Made by a program: the position numbers and the translations under genes. Positions 13,241-25,500 of a stretch of DNA of 64,000 nucleotides are shown in pieces. The notes beneath the pieces are model-generated. The model saw only the letters and a list, made by a program, of their open reading frames with translations, was not told the DNA's origin and ran no database searches. Positions within the stretch are counted from its first letter, which is position 1. Each line of letters opens with the position of its first letter. Origin of the DNA: Pterobdella sp. o SKG-2022 (lineage: Eukaryota; Annelida; Clitellata; Hirudinida; Piscicolidae); the NCBI GenBank assembly GCA_964035795.1, contig OZ038325.1:3622277-3686276 (forward strand). The letters are read 5' to 3'.

Positions 13241-13252
13241 GGAGACGGAAAT
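13241..13252. repeat. target-site duplication, right copy (GGAGACGGAAAT)
   Basis: Partner of 9957-9968. Confidence 0.9.
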
Positions 13253-13739
13253 AAAGAAGCGGAAATGGGGATGGATAGGTCGTACACTACACAAGCCTGC
13301 AGCCAACATCACTAGACAGATCCTAGACTGGAACCCCCAGAGGAGGAGAAAAGTTGGCCGACCTATGCAGACCCGGCGGAGAAGCATCGAGGCAGAAGCG
13401 AAGGCTAACGGAATGACGTGGGCCGAGCGGAAGAGGACTAGCCAGAACCAGTACGTTGGAGGAGTGTTGTTGCAGCCTTATGCTCCCAAGGATGCAAAAG
13501 AAAAAACTAAAACTAAAGTCTATTTTTTTAATGTTTTGATTTATATATTGAACATAACATTTCTCTTAATTTGGGTCCTAAAGAGAAAAAATATTTTTTT
13601 AAATAAAATTTTCTCAAGCTGTTCATTCAAATGTGGTATATAAGAGATAAAAACCATGATACGTGGCTCTTTCGTTGTTTTTATTTTATTTTTTTCATTT
13701 TTTAATGCAACTTTTGTTTATGAGCTTTTTAATCTACCT

Positions 13740-14650
13740 TTATAATTTTTTTATATATATTGTTAGTTTCTTTGGTATTTTCCACTATATCCATTGTTTT
13801 CGAAATTGTTTCTGAGGTAGTTTATTTTTGTTTTCCAAAAGATTTTCATTGGAGCACGGCATACAGCTCCCTTGAACACTCCTATCCAGGTTTTCGGATC
13901 TTGGTTGGAGGAAGGATTGATAGTGAGTCTCGTGTTAGATTGTTTTTTATAAGCCGTGGCTTGTAGAGTTCCGTTGATTTTTTTTATTATAAGTGTTTCA
14001 AGAAATGGTAAGGTATGATTCGTTTCGGTTTCAAAGATTAATTTTACGTTTTCATCGATTTCATTGAAAATTTTTATGAATTCAATGTGAACATTTTTTT
14101 CCTTGTCCTTCTCCAAAATGCCGGAAGTACCATTCATGTATATTTTTAGTGAGCAAGGTGCTCTTAACTTCCTTTTTTTTATAGATTCTTTCAAAACAAA
14201 GTTCATCCAAATCTGTGCTATGAGTACCAATAGGTCCCGAGTCCTTCATGGTGTATATCGTGTCGTCATATATAAAATTAAATGAATTGATATCATGGGG
14301 CGTAAAACTAGTTCGTTTATGGATAAATATCTTTTTACAATTCATTTTTATAGAGGTATTGATGGGAACAGAGCTTCTGCATCAAAGCTTACCAGGTATT
14401 CATCTTCTTTTAAAGTTATTTCTTTGAGACTTTGGACTAATTCTTTTTAAATTTTTGCATGTGTAGTCATAAGCATCAACTATTGGTTTGATGAGTGGTA
14501 TTAGATATGATGCAGGGCTTTTTGGGGACAACCTCGATGTGATATAAGGCTTCTTGCAGAAGTTTTTTTTTTCTTTTAGTTTTCATTAACGGATAAGCTA
14601 CAAGAATCAAAGAACCTGAAAAATAAATTTGTTCATAGTCATTAATCCTT
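13740..14650 (-). mobile_element. Penelope-like element, RT C-terminal half, reverse
   Basis: Minus-strand frames give SPKSPASYLIPLIKPIVDAY, FIYDDTIYTMKDSGPIGTHS, then LPFLETLIIKKINGTLQATA and YKKQSNTRLTINPSSNQ (14230-13763). The LPFLxTLI...GTL...YxKxxNT pattern is characteristic of Penelope-like RTs. Several frameshifts; no GIY-YIG domain recognised. 13520-13740 is featureless AT-rich DNA. Confidence 0.6.
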
Positions 14651-14885
14651 AATTTTTAGTTTGATATTTTTGAATGCTTTTATAGCTTTTTTTCTGAGTT
14701 GGTCGGAAAGCAGCTCAACCAAACCAATACCTTTGTTTTGAGAGGTAATGGACAATTCATTGTTTTTCTATTTTTTTTTTTAAGCACTCCAAGCCTTTTT
14801 TTCATAGTTTGTTACGTTGCTGGATGTATTCGAGTACCTTTTTTCTAGGTAGAAATGTTCAAATGAAAACAAATATTTGTACCTC

Positions 14886-14930
14886 CACTTGATAATGTAA
14901 GTTCATCTTACGAAAAGCTTCGTAGAATAA
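14886..14930 (+). ncRNA. hammerhead-like stem-loop motif (best-formed copy)
   Basis: Reads CTTGATAA, then TGTAAG-TTCAT-CTTACG, then GAAAAGCTTCG. The stem is followed at once by GAAA, as after hammerhead stem II. The 5' core differs from CUGAUGA by one inserted U and a G-to-A change, so activity is doubtful. Lies about 240 bases from the Penelope-like RT fragment. Confidence 0.4.
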
Positions 14931-15147
14931 AATAAACTCCTTAAAGTGTTTTCATTTGAATATTTACGTTTGACTCGAAAAATTAGTGCTATGTAGAGGA
15001 TATGGGAAACATCTTAGCGCAACTTTTCACCATTTTCAAGACCAGCTCGTTCCAGACTTTTTTTTTTACAAATAATTAACTAATGATTTATAATTTTAGT
15101 TTTTGATTTAATTAATATATAACCATAGTAACGATTTAATTTTTTTG

Positions 15148-15212
15148 CTAACGTTTTATGATGAGGCTAAACTTATCGAAAACTATAGCTTTTGATTTTC
15201 AATATTTTATAG

Positions 15213-15267
<55 letters not shown>

Positions 15268-15371
15268 AACAAAAAACATCAAACAAGAAGAATTTTTAAT
15301 ACATTTATTGAGAATCAAAAGCTATAATTATCGATAATTTTAGCCTTATCATAAAACGTTCGCTAACGTTT
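15148..15371. repeat. foldback repeat with AT-dinucleotide loop
   Basis: Left arm from GCTAACGTTTTATGATGAGG pairs with a right arm ending CCTTATCATAAAACG...GCTAACG; the AT tract 15215-15264 is in the loop. Both arms contain the stem-loop/GAAAA motif. A family end ACATACGATGTCTTT follows near 15585. From there to 16000 is AT-rich sequence with nothing else recognised. Confidence 0.7.
15215..15264. repeat. AT dinucleotide microsatellite
   Basis: About 50 bases of uninterrupted AT. Confidence 0.95.
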
Positions 15372-16009
15372 ATATATATATATACATTCATTATTTTGTA
15401 AAAATTATTTTCGTTAGTTAATTTCCTATTGTCGTATAAGTTTTTATTCTTCCATCTTTTTTAGATTCAATTTTGTTACTATTTGTAAAATAAATACATG
15501 TGTTTTCATTAAAAAAAATAAATGTATTTAAAATTTTTCTTAATTGATATTTTTTGTTGCAAAATATTGAAGAAAAGTACATACGATGTCTTTGAAAAAC
15601 TTGAACTTGATTCTCAAAATTTTTATGACACTGACAATTTTTTAGTTCATAATAAATAAATAATATGATGGTTTAAAAATTAGCTTTTTTCAACTTCTCT
15701 TATCTTATTCCATTTTTCAACCATTGAATGGACTCCTCTTTTTTTCATCGATAACTTCTTTATTGATACCTGCATTACCAGGGTTGATATTAATATTTGA
15801 AAAATCAATATATCTTTAGAATAATTATAATTATTTTTTAAAAACAATATGAAATTTTATTTAGAATTCAAAGTAATAAAAATATTTACATAGCGCAGTG
15901 ATAGGCCCGATATGTTTTAGTGTGTTTAGTTTTATTTTTTGGAAAAACATTTAAAACATAGCTTTTCGAACAGTCGTGTTACCATCGTCATTGTTTACGT
16001 CATTTTCCT

Positions 16010-17870
16010 CTTTTCAAGAGAGGTTTGACGAAATTTTAAGTTTCCATAAATCTCTTTCGAAAGCCTGGATCTCTTCTAATCCCAGTATTTTTAAGTTTTC
16101 TTCCACGCATTTCTTTCAGGTTTTTTTTTGACCTACCGACTGGTTTACGTCTCTATAGGTTCATATTGTACAACTTTAGTGTCAAACTGTCTTTTGGCTT
16201 TTTCAATATATGGCCAAACCACCTCAATCTTTGACTTCTAAGTCTGGTTTCTAACCGTGGTATACCACATAATTCCACCAAAGCGTTGTCCGCTTTACCT
16301 CATGCCAACCAATAGTCTCAGCATTTTATTTTCGTTCTTAACCAGCGTTTCAACCAACTTTTGAGTCTGTCTCATTCCCATATAAGAAAACAGGTCTGAT
16401 GCATGCATCAATATGCCTGATCGATATTTCAGTGGAAACATATTGTTCCATAGCAGGCCTGAGATATTCCTCCAACTCAACCATGCCGCATCAATCCTTT
16501 CTCTTACTGTCTTCTCAACACCATTTTCGCAATCAAAACAATTTCCTAAGTAATTAAAAGATTCGACTTCTTCTATTCCCTCACCATCTTCGAATTTAAA
16601 GCTGCTTTCAGAGTCATTAGTGCTGAGATATATTAGAGCTACATTTAGGGCAAACGAAGTTTTTATTGAGTAAAAAATTTTTCAAACCAGAGCACCTATG
16701 AAACCGTTCTGATGAAGTACAATAGCCTGAATCTAAAAGTAAGGACAACAAACTTAAAGTATTTATTAAATGACACGAAGCTTTTCATAAGACTAGCTTA
16801 CATTATCGAGTGATAATTTGAGCTGTTTTTTTTCTTTACCTATGAAACCATTTTTTACATTTATTGCATAATATTGAATTACTACCTACACCTTTACTAC
16901 AGCAACCACATGGCCACTCACCCCAGTTTAATTTATTAGAATTTATTTTACCACAAACCATATATTTAGTTTTTTTTATATTGATTTTTAACCCTCGCAT
17001 CTCCATCGCACCTCTCCATTTCATAAACATATTTTTCACTTTATCCTTTGATTCTGCCGTGAGCGCTAAATCGTCAGCCTACAACAATTTCCAACAAGAA
17101 CTTTTTCTACTTTCTCTCGTGGCTTCCTCCATTACCAAAATGAAAAACAGAGGGCTTAAAGCAGACCCTTGGTAAACACCAACTTTTAATTCAAATCCCT
17201 TTGAGGTTTCAGTAAAGGTTTCCACTCTTGAGTTCGCGTTCACATATAGTGGCATAATTAATTGAACCATTTTTTCTGGCACATTTTGTCTTCTAAGAGC
17301 CCTTTCTATCACTTTCCTCGGTTTCTTATTAAAAGCTTTTTCTAAATCAATAAAAACATGATGCAATTCCTTTTTCATGCCACCATATTTTTCCTGCAAT
17401 TGCCTCAGCATAAACAATCCATCTATTGTGCTTTTGCCTGGACTGAATCCAAGTTGATTTTCATTAATGTTAATCATTTCCCTTAACCTCGCTTCTAACA
17501 TCTTCTTCCACACTTTCATGATGTGCTCTAAAAGCCTTATGCCCCTATAATTACCACAATCTAGTGCATCACCCTTACTTTTGTACATTTTTCATGTTTC
17601 CACCAACTTCTTCCGTCATTTTTATCAGGTCGTTTGTTACCTTTGAAGGGCCAGCGGCTTTGTTATTTTTCATTATCTTTAGCGCCCTTGAAACCTCATC
17701 TGCTGTAATGTTTTGTAACGGACCCTCTACCTTTTCAACTTCGCCGGTACAATAGCACGAAGTTTCATTAAAAAGTTTTTCAAACTATTCTATCCATTTT
17801 TCTAACACATCAATTTACTTGACTATTAGCTCACCATCAGAATTCTCAATATACTTTAAACCTTGCAAAT
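16010..17870 (-). mobile_element. D-type LINE RT with PHD-like finger, reverse, interrupted by a foldback insertion
   Basis: From 17870 down: NNKAAGPSKVTNDLIK, then MYKSKGDALDCGNYRGIRLL (17588-17079: QLGFSPGKSTIDGLF, VFIDLEKAFN, VGVYQGSALSPLFFILVMEE), ADDLALTAESKDKV, and a Cys-rich CGCCSKGVGSNSILCNKC and WFHR / CSGLKNFLL / FVCPKC finger split by the insertion at 16706-16837. The C-terminal CVEENLKILGLEEIQAFERD ends near 16050. Multiple stops. The endonuclease is missing (5' truncated). Confidence 0.78.
16706..16837. mobile_element. hairpin-motif insertion inside the LINE zinc finger, 12-bp target duplication
   Basis: 132 bases inserted between two copies of ACCTATGAAACC (16694-16705 and 16838-16849), splitting the LINE codons for WFHR and CSGL. 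The insert holds GAAGCTTTTCATAAGACTAG and CTTACATTATC, the same motif as at 28.5, 54.4 and 14.9 kb. Only one arm of the foldback is present. Confidence 0.8.
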
Positions 17871-17874
17871 ACGT

Positions 17875-18018
17875 TATCATGCTAACGTATTATGTTAAGG
17901 CTATCTTACCGAAAATTCTAGCTTTTTTTGCTAATAAATGTACTAAAATTTTTTCTCATAATATCGACGTTAATGCTCATTGATATTGCTGAAAATTACA
18001 TTAAGATGTCTCTAAAAA
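17875..18018 (+). repeat. single-arm foldback repeat ending GATGTCTCTAAAAA
   Basis: Holds CGTATTATGTTAAGG / CTTACCGAAAATT and ends with the family terminus at 18005-18018. Very similar to 29020-29159. Confidence 0.6.
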
Positions 18019-18059
18019 GTTATATTTTGACCACTTATGGGGAAGGCCTTTACAAATCT

Positions 18060-18720
18060 ATTTTTTGTTGAAACGCCAAAGAATAAAACTATCTTCATTG
18101 AAGAATAAAATAATTTTCTCGAAAAGATGTTTTTCCAACAAGATAATACCCAGGTTTCTAGAAAACACCTGTCCATTGAAAACGAAACGATCCAACAAGA
18201 TTACTCAGAAGTACCGTTTTGATTTACTGAATGAATGTTATAAAACTTAAAAAGAATTTCTACATATTATGTAAAAAAATTAATGAAAATGACCAATACA
18301 TCAAAAGTCAACTCTGAGAAGAAAATTTCACAAACATCAACAATATAGTAAACATAGCCTATGAAAGAGAATTTTTTAAGACCAGGCAAAAACATAAAAA
18401 CAAGTTTGAACTTCTGCTCAATAAGACAAAGAAATCATAACAAACATCTCGACAAAAAACGATATCAAATGAAATTTTAGAACTCCAAAATGAGAAACTG
18501 TCAGATCACACACTAGCCTTATTAAAAAAAGAACCATAGTTTGCTTTAAACCAAAAAAAAGTTGCAGTCATGGATATTTTGTCCAGTATGGAAACTGCTG
18601 CGAAAAATTTATCAGATCCGGGTTTTCCTGAAAAAGATGAGAAACTACGTCAAGACGTTGCTCAAGTTCTACATAAAACCTTCCATACAAAAAACCCTAC
18701 TAATCTAACAAGCTATGAAA
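18060..18720 (+). mobile_element. probable Penelope-like element N-terminal region
   Basis: With two or three frame changes the plus strand reads IIPRFLENTCPLKTKRSNKI, KYRFDLLNECYK, NEKLSDHTLALLKKEP, VAVMDILSSMETAAKNLSDP, KLRQDVAQVLHKTF. The combination of a basic, helical N-terminus and a block just before an RT core resembles Penelope-like proteins. It stops before the RT core. Could belong to the same family as 13740-14650. Confidence 0.45.
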
Positions 18721-18774
18721 AAAGGGTCTAAGGTTTTTGAAGGATAAAATAGCGAAATGCAGCAAATGTCTACC

Positions 18775-18940
18775 TTTCTCCTTCATCATCTTCCCAACCT
18801 CAACCCATTTACCTTCAAGGTTACCAACATTTGCTGAGCACACGTTTAAGAAATAATAAGGGTAAGAATAATAATAATGCCTGGGCATTCTTAGCACCCC
18901 CTGTTCATTTAAAAACTTCCCGGAAATGGGGGCCATGACT
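18775..18940 (-). mobile_element. LINE 5' end fragment (endonuclease start)
   Basis: Minus strand reads NVCSANVGNLEGKWVEVGKM then MKEKG, matching the start of D/K-family endonucleases (compare 50936 onward). Truncated. 18940-19200 is unassigned intron-like DNA. Confidence 0.4.
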
Positions 18941-19246
18941 TTGTTTTAGACTTCATGGAAAAATAATAATTGGGGCATATTTATTTTTTATCCACCGGAT
19001 GCTCTTTTTGCCGCAAAAAAACCTCTACACGAGGCTGTAAGACATAAGTACTCCGAACAACAATAATATAGTACTGATGTTCTAAATACATACTAATGCC
19101 TTATAAGCAATATACCCCACTGTTGTAGTCAGAGACTACAGCAGTATTATATATATTATAATATGGTAGTTTGAGAACCTCAATAAAATATACTAGGCCT
19201 ATCAAACTTGGAACATACTAATCAGATATATCACAAAAGAGCTAAC

Positions 19247-19524
19247 TTGTTTAGAGGTGGACAACATATTTTTTTTGGGAAAGTCTTTATTTTTCTTATT
19301 ATCATCATCTGTATTTTTATTCCTAACATCATCATTATTTTTCCCAAACTTAAAATTAAAATCGACCTCATCACTTTCATCATTTTTCATCTCATTAATT
19401 TTATTATAAAACGTAGCTTCAGCTGATATACATTTGTCATTATCAAAATCTTTAAATTCATCTTTTTCCTTTTCTTCTTCTTCATCATCCAAAGTTTCTC
19501 CTTCCTCCAATTCTCCATCATTTT
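19247..19524 (-). CDS. FNBP4: FNBP4-like exon h (acidic)
   Basis: Acceptor TTCTCTATAG, donor AACAA|GTTAGC. Encodes ENDGELEEGETLDDEEEE followed by an Asp/Asn/Lys-rich, probably disordered tail of about 92 codons in total. Phase 1 at its start matches exon g. The 11-kb intron between g and h is the most transposon-rich interval of the gene. Confidence 0.65.
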
Positions 19525-22500
19525 CTATAGAGAATAGAAGTAGTAAAGTTAGTTCTGGTGTGATATTTAATTTTGTAGGGACATACTTGTTAACAACATG
19601 AAACAATTTTTAAAATAGATTTATAAAACAGTAAAACTGCAAATTATGATGATTTATAAAAACGCGTAGAGAAAATTTTTATTGAGCTGGAATTTTCAAC
19701 AAGTAAAACCTTATCATAATTCATTAGCTAACAAATTATGACGAGGTTTTACTTGTTGAAAATTTTAGTTCAATAAAAATTTTCTCTAGGTGTTTTTATA
19801 AATCTTCATAATTCTAAGTTTTACTGTCAAAATTCAAGCTTGAAAAAGAACATACGATGTCTCTAAAAAACTAGATTTATGAAAAAATTTTAGTTACATT
19901 TATTGAGCAAAAACAGCTATAATTTTTATCAAGTTTAGCCTTATCAAAAACATTAGTGGAAAAGTTTATTTAGGGACTAAATAAACTTTTTTGCTAATGT
20001 TTTTGATAAAACTAAACTTATCGAAAAGTAAAACTGTTTTTTCTCAATAAATGCTCTAAAATTATCTCATAAATCGACGTTAAAAATTAGTGGTGTTTGG
20101 ATAGTATGTACATATAGGGCAGCTTACAAAAAGTCGCGCACTTAGAATAACTTTTGAACAAAAAGAGATTTTATTAAATTTCATTCATCAGAAAGCTTTC
20201 ATAAAAAAAATTATTTGATATAACTATGGCACATAAAAAAATTATATTTTCGAATTTCTTCAATAAAAAAAAATAACAGACTAATAACTTTTCAAAATAA
20301 TTCGCGCGCTATTTATTTTGATCAAAAATAAGTATATTTTTTAATTAAATGTAATTTTTCGAAAATTTATATAGGAATAGGTTTTCCTTGATCCTTCATA
20401 ATTTTAAAACATCGATTAGGGATTGACTGATTGAATGATATATTTATGAAGCATACTCTGCCAAGCGCGAAGAATGGAGGTTTGGAGGTCTTGAACGAAC
20501 TGAAATTGCTTTCCGTTTTGATGAACCACTTTGGTCTAAAGGATCTAAACGTTTTCAATAGGCTTCAGGTCTGATATCTCCAATGGCCATTCGAGAAGAT
20601 GGGTTCTTTTTTGCAAAACTCACGATTTTGCCAGCTTTGACTTGTGAATTGCCTCATTGTCTTGTTGAAAAATAAATTTCTTGTCATGAAATGTCTTCAT
20701 GAAAGGCAATAGATAACTTTTCAATGTTTCAAAAGATTGTATTGAGTTTTGAAGTTTTGTCAAAACTGCCAAGTCGGTCTTTACTACCACGCTGATCTCG
20801 CCCCAAACCATCACTGATCTTCCACCGCCAACATGCTTCTTGAAAACTTCTGGATCTTTTCGCTAACCATGCCAATAGTACTGAGATCCGTCTGGTCCAT
20901 AAAAAATTAACTTTTTTCTCGTTGGAAAAAATCATTTCGTCCCATTCGGACTTTTAAAAAATCTTCTCTTCGGCGAACTTCAATCTTTCTTCTTTATGAG
21001 CTGCCTTTAGGTCTGGTGCTGGTCTGCGTTTGAAATATTGCAAATTTTTGGAATCCTTCAACATTCGAAAAACTGAAGATGTAGCAACAGGGAAATCCAA
21101 TGATTATTTGACTGTCGTTGAAGAGATTACTAGTTGCGAAGCGGTCCTATGTTGCGAAATATTCTTTGATCAATTTTTTCATTCATCAGCAAATTTTTTT
21201 AAACTTTGAATTGTTCAGACTTTTCAAATAGTATTTTATGACAGTTTTCGAGCGTTTCAGCTGTTTGGCAATTTTTCTGTTGCTCCAGCTCTCCCTTTAC
21301 ATACTGAAATTTCAACCTTCTCTTGCTCAGCTAATTGTTTAAATTTTTGCAAATATTTGAATTACAATAATAATTGTGTACAGAAATGAATATTTTCAAA
21401 CAATCTTTTTGTCGCCAACACTTGTTTCATAAAAAGGAGGTCCCATTTTGTGACCTATAACTCTGGTACTTCCAAGTCCCAGATTGACTTCATTCTCTGT
21501 CGAAAAACTTTTAAAAGTATGGTGAAGAATGTTTGTCATTCCTGGAGAGGAATGTACAATTCAACACCACCTGTTGGTCTGTGATCTTGTTTACATTATA
21601 CGAAGAAGTGTGAAACGAAAGTTTAACTCTCGTCTTCGAACTTGGAAACTCCGAGATCCAGCAGTTGCAAGAGTTTGCCATTTTTTTGAACTCCAAGTAA
21701 ACAGCGACTCAAATCTTGAATTTTCCAAATGTGGAAGAAATATGGGCTCATCTTGAAGTCCATTCTTGAAACCTCTTTTGAGGTCTGTGGTACATCTCTG
21801 AACTACCAGTGGAAACGCCAAACATGGTGGTGGAACGCCATTGTAGATGACGCTGTGAAGGAAAAAAGAAACCGTTATAATACTTTTAAAAAGCTTGTAA
21901 TTCAGGGGCTATTTAATGAAGCTAACATAGGTAAAGAAGCTTATAAGGAGTCTAAGCGTATTGCACAGCGTCTTGTTCGGTTGGCAAAAAGTGAAGCGAA
22001 AAAGGGTTCTGCGATTACACCCGGTCGTAATGAAATATATCATTTAGCCAGGCAGATAGACAATCGTAACCGTGATTTAATAGGTGATAAATGTGTCAGA
22101 AATGATGCTGGTGAACTCACTTTAAGTGATGCCCAAAAAAATGAATGCCTGGGTTGAACATCATAAAAGGCTATCAAATGTTGAGCGATTGGTCTAGCGA
22201 GTCTCTTTCTTTTGTTTCACCGATCCATGGCCCTCCTCCTTCTGTCACACTGCCACAGGTCAGAGATGCCATTAAAAAAATGAAGAGTAGCATAAAAGCA
22301 GGATCTCCTGGCATAGTGGCTAAAATGTTGAAGGCGTCTGGTTCTGTAGGGTTAGAAGTCTTGGTCCACCTTCTCAAATCAGTTATTGCTGAAGGTGTTG
22401 TTCCCGCTGATTGGCGTGATATCAACATTTTAAGCCTTTACAAAGGTAAGGAAGATGCTTTGGATCAAGGAAATTGAGGCCTCAAGCTCACAGATCATGT

Positions 22501-25500
22501 GATAAAGCTTGTTGAGCACGTCCTAGAGCGACGTATCAGAAAGATGGTGAATATTGATGAAAGCAGTTTGGCTTCGATTCAGGTAGAAACGTCACTGACG
22601 CAGTTTTTATTGTTCGTCAGTTGCAGGAAAAATATCTAGCCGTCAAAAAACACTCTTTTTTTACGTTGATCTAGAGACCAAAGCTTCCCACCAACATGAC
22701 CAATAAAGAAATTATATATGCTGACGATATTGACTTCGTTGCTGAGGAAGTATCAAACCTAACATCAAATAACCAACATCATGCACATTTTCAACCTCAA
22801 AGTTAATACAAATAAAACAGAAATAACAACACTAAGTCCCACAAACCTAGACACAAAAGCAACAAAAAAACTTGATACACACCTATCGATGGCTAGGGAA
22901 ATAGCCCATAGAAAGGCTCTGACCCTAATTGCAATGAACAAAATGTTGAAACTCTCGATTAAAAACAAAATTAGCAAACGGTAAAAACTAAGGATGTTTA
23001 ACGCATACATTGCGCTAATACTTCTCCACAACTGTGGCTTAAGTCACTCATCCGAAGAGAAGAATCGACTCCGCCGAAACTTGAACGCTGCCACTAGACC
23101 GGCCTACCTACAAAAACGCAAGAAAGTAGCTGAGAAGACAGCCGAGGCGAAGCGCATCGCTTGGTATCACCACCTCCAAAAGATCTCGGAAACCAAGAAC
23201 TCTAAGCAAGCCTGGGCAGTGGTGAAGTCGCTATCCAGCCCGCCTTCACAAGAGTCGAACAAGGCGCTGAAATATAACAACCGTGAATACGCCTCAGACA
23301 AGGCAAAAACAACAGCGTTCGTAGTCGAATACGCGAGGGTGAGTGGGCGAAAAACTGTTAAGTCGAGCAGGAAAACCATACGAGCGCTTCGAAGAGATAC
23401 TCGTAGACTACAGAGGTTCCCCCGGCAATCGCTCGAGTGCCAATTTACTCTCGATGAGCTCCGCCGCGCATTCCATCAACTCAAAGCAAGAAAAGCTGTT
23501 GGCCTAGACGGGATTGCTCCGAAGATGCTGAAACAACTGCCCCTTGCTGCACTCCCTGTCTTCCTCCAACTTCTCAATACCAGCTGGACCACTCAATGGT
23601 GACCCCAAACCTTGTGCACAGCGGAGATCCTCCCGTTCCACAAGAAAGGTAAGGACCCTCAACACATCGGGAGTTACCGCCCAATCGCATCAACATCAAC
23701 AATCAGTAAAACTATAGAGAGAATCATCGTCAACCGCATGTCAAAGTGGCTCGAAGATAATGGGATTCTGAGTCCTTGGCAGACGGGTTTCCAGTCAAAC
23801 CACTACATCTTCTGTGGACCCAATAAGACCATGTCGAGCAAAAAATTGACTTGACGCCGACACCTTTGAGGCATACACTAAAAGAAAAAGCTCCAAAATT
23901 TCTCAGGTTTTCTGAACCGAGCATCATGGATTTTGTTTTTTTGGGTCAGCACGGGATCGAAGCCGGTAACTTTAAAGACATCGTATGTTTTTTTGAAAAC
24001 TTGAATTTCATACAGTAAAAACTTCAGATTATGGAGATTTAGAAGAACACGTAAAGAAAAAATTTTATTGAGCTAAAATTTCTAACAAGTAAAACCTTGT
24101 CATAATTCCTTAGCCTATCAGAATCAAAACTATCTATTTGCATCACCAAGAAAAAATAAAATTGAATTTTTTATGTGCTTAAGAAGATAAGTTGTGAGAT
24201 AAATTATCTCCGTTTTACAAACACCTATTTACAAATCTAAAATATTGATATAAAAAAAAGTGAAATAATTTTAAATTTTATTAATAGAAATATTCGCTAC
24301 TTCTAACTTAACTAAACAATTTTTAATAACCGACTACCCGAACAGTCATTTTAACCAAAATTTTATTATAAAACGAAAATAATTCAAATCAAAAATTTTA
24401 TTATGCAAAACTTTTTGTAAAACGAGCTCCCATTATCAAGTGATGTGTACAAATATAAGACGTTGCTGACTTATTTCGCGACATTTCGAAAATCCAGACA
24501 TCAGGTTTAGACGTGTCCAGTTTTTCGAGGGTTTGATGTATGAAAATGACAATATTGTGCATCAACGATACACAGAAAAACATTTTTATTGGTCCTCAAC
24601 TATCCACCCAACCACCACCAACCTCAGTTTCACTTTTATGCATTCCTTTACTCAATCTAATTAGATTATACTGCTGTACATGTTCTAATAACTTGGTTAA
24701 AATCAGTCGGCCTAGGTTATTGATAATATTATACCGTAATTTATACAAAATATTTATTTGCAACAAAATTTTATAGTCTGTCCAACCCATGCTAGCATGA
24801 AAACGGACGCAAAACGATGATGATGATGAAACTTTTATAGACTGTTTTTCCGAGCTAACGTCTAATTTTAAAATATTCAGTTTCACCATCAGGAAAAAGT
24901 AGCTTAGCTCTTGTTCCTTTGTATAGTTTTTGTATGGCATTGATAAGTTCATTTGGAACTCCATATGCTTTAAGGATTTGCATCATTTTTGCTCTATGAA
25001 CGCTTTCAAATGCTTTACTGAAATTCACAAAAACTATGGTTGCAGAGTTAATATTTCTTTTTTGCTTCTCCAATTATTCTTCGAAGAGCTAGAATGTGAG
25101 CTGTGGTATTTTTTTGGGTCGAAATCCGTTTTGGTTGTTCCTAAGTAGAGGGTCTATTGAAGTTGAATTCGATAAAGTATAAGCTCGAAAACTACTTTCG
25201 ACATCGTAGCTGACAGACCGATTCCTCTATAGTTTGATGCATAACTGAGATCCCCGTCCTTTGGTAAAAGTAGAATTGAGGTAAGACCATTGTTGAGGCT
25301 TATGACCGTCTAAAATTAGTGAGTTAGCATATTCTAAAAAAATGTGGTTTAAAGATACTCTCCTTTGGTGAAAGGTTCAGTTTTTATCTGTAGATCTTCA
25401 AATATTGTTTGAACCTGGACACCACAATCATCTGATGTTGTGGGTTCCTTACCCAGTAAATCGCTGAAATGATTGTACCAGCTTTTGACCCTTTCACCTT

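Larger units (their letters stand above)
3625..13515 (+). mobile_element. B-family LINE, split into three by two nested insertions
   Basis: Segments 3625-5831, 9237-9968 and 13253-13515 join into one element of about 3.2 kb. The 5' UTR starts around CTCCCGATGGACTGC. An endonuclease follows: WNIRTLHETDKTSQVCREMK, LGLSETRCT, LMGDTNAKVGADNT, ENQIDHITISRK, ASDHHLV. Then come linker and RT: RDEQAGFRQDRSCTDYIATM, VFVDFQKAFDSVNQDVI, TGVRQGCLLSPIIF, LNFADDISLLSH, and a C-terminal LLYGSEMWRG, KWGWIGRTLHKPA block. The RT is cut between HHYGFPQ and KFINIIQQMYKD, and the C-terminus between LETE and IKKRK. Several stops and frameshifts make it dead. It is the oldest layer of the nest. Clade not assigned. 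Confidence 0.88.

Noticed and set aside
19208..19426. Plus-strand frame rich in Ile/Phe
   Set aside because: Complement of the acidic FNBP4-like exon.
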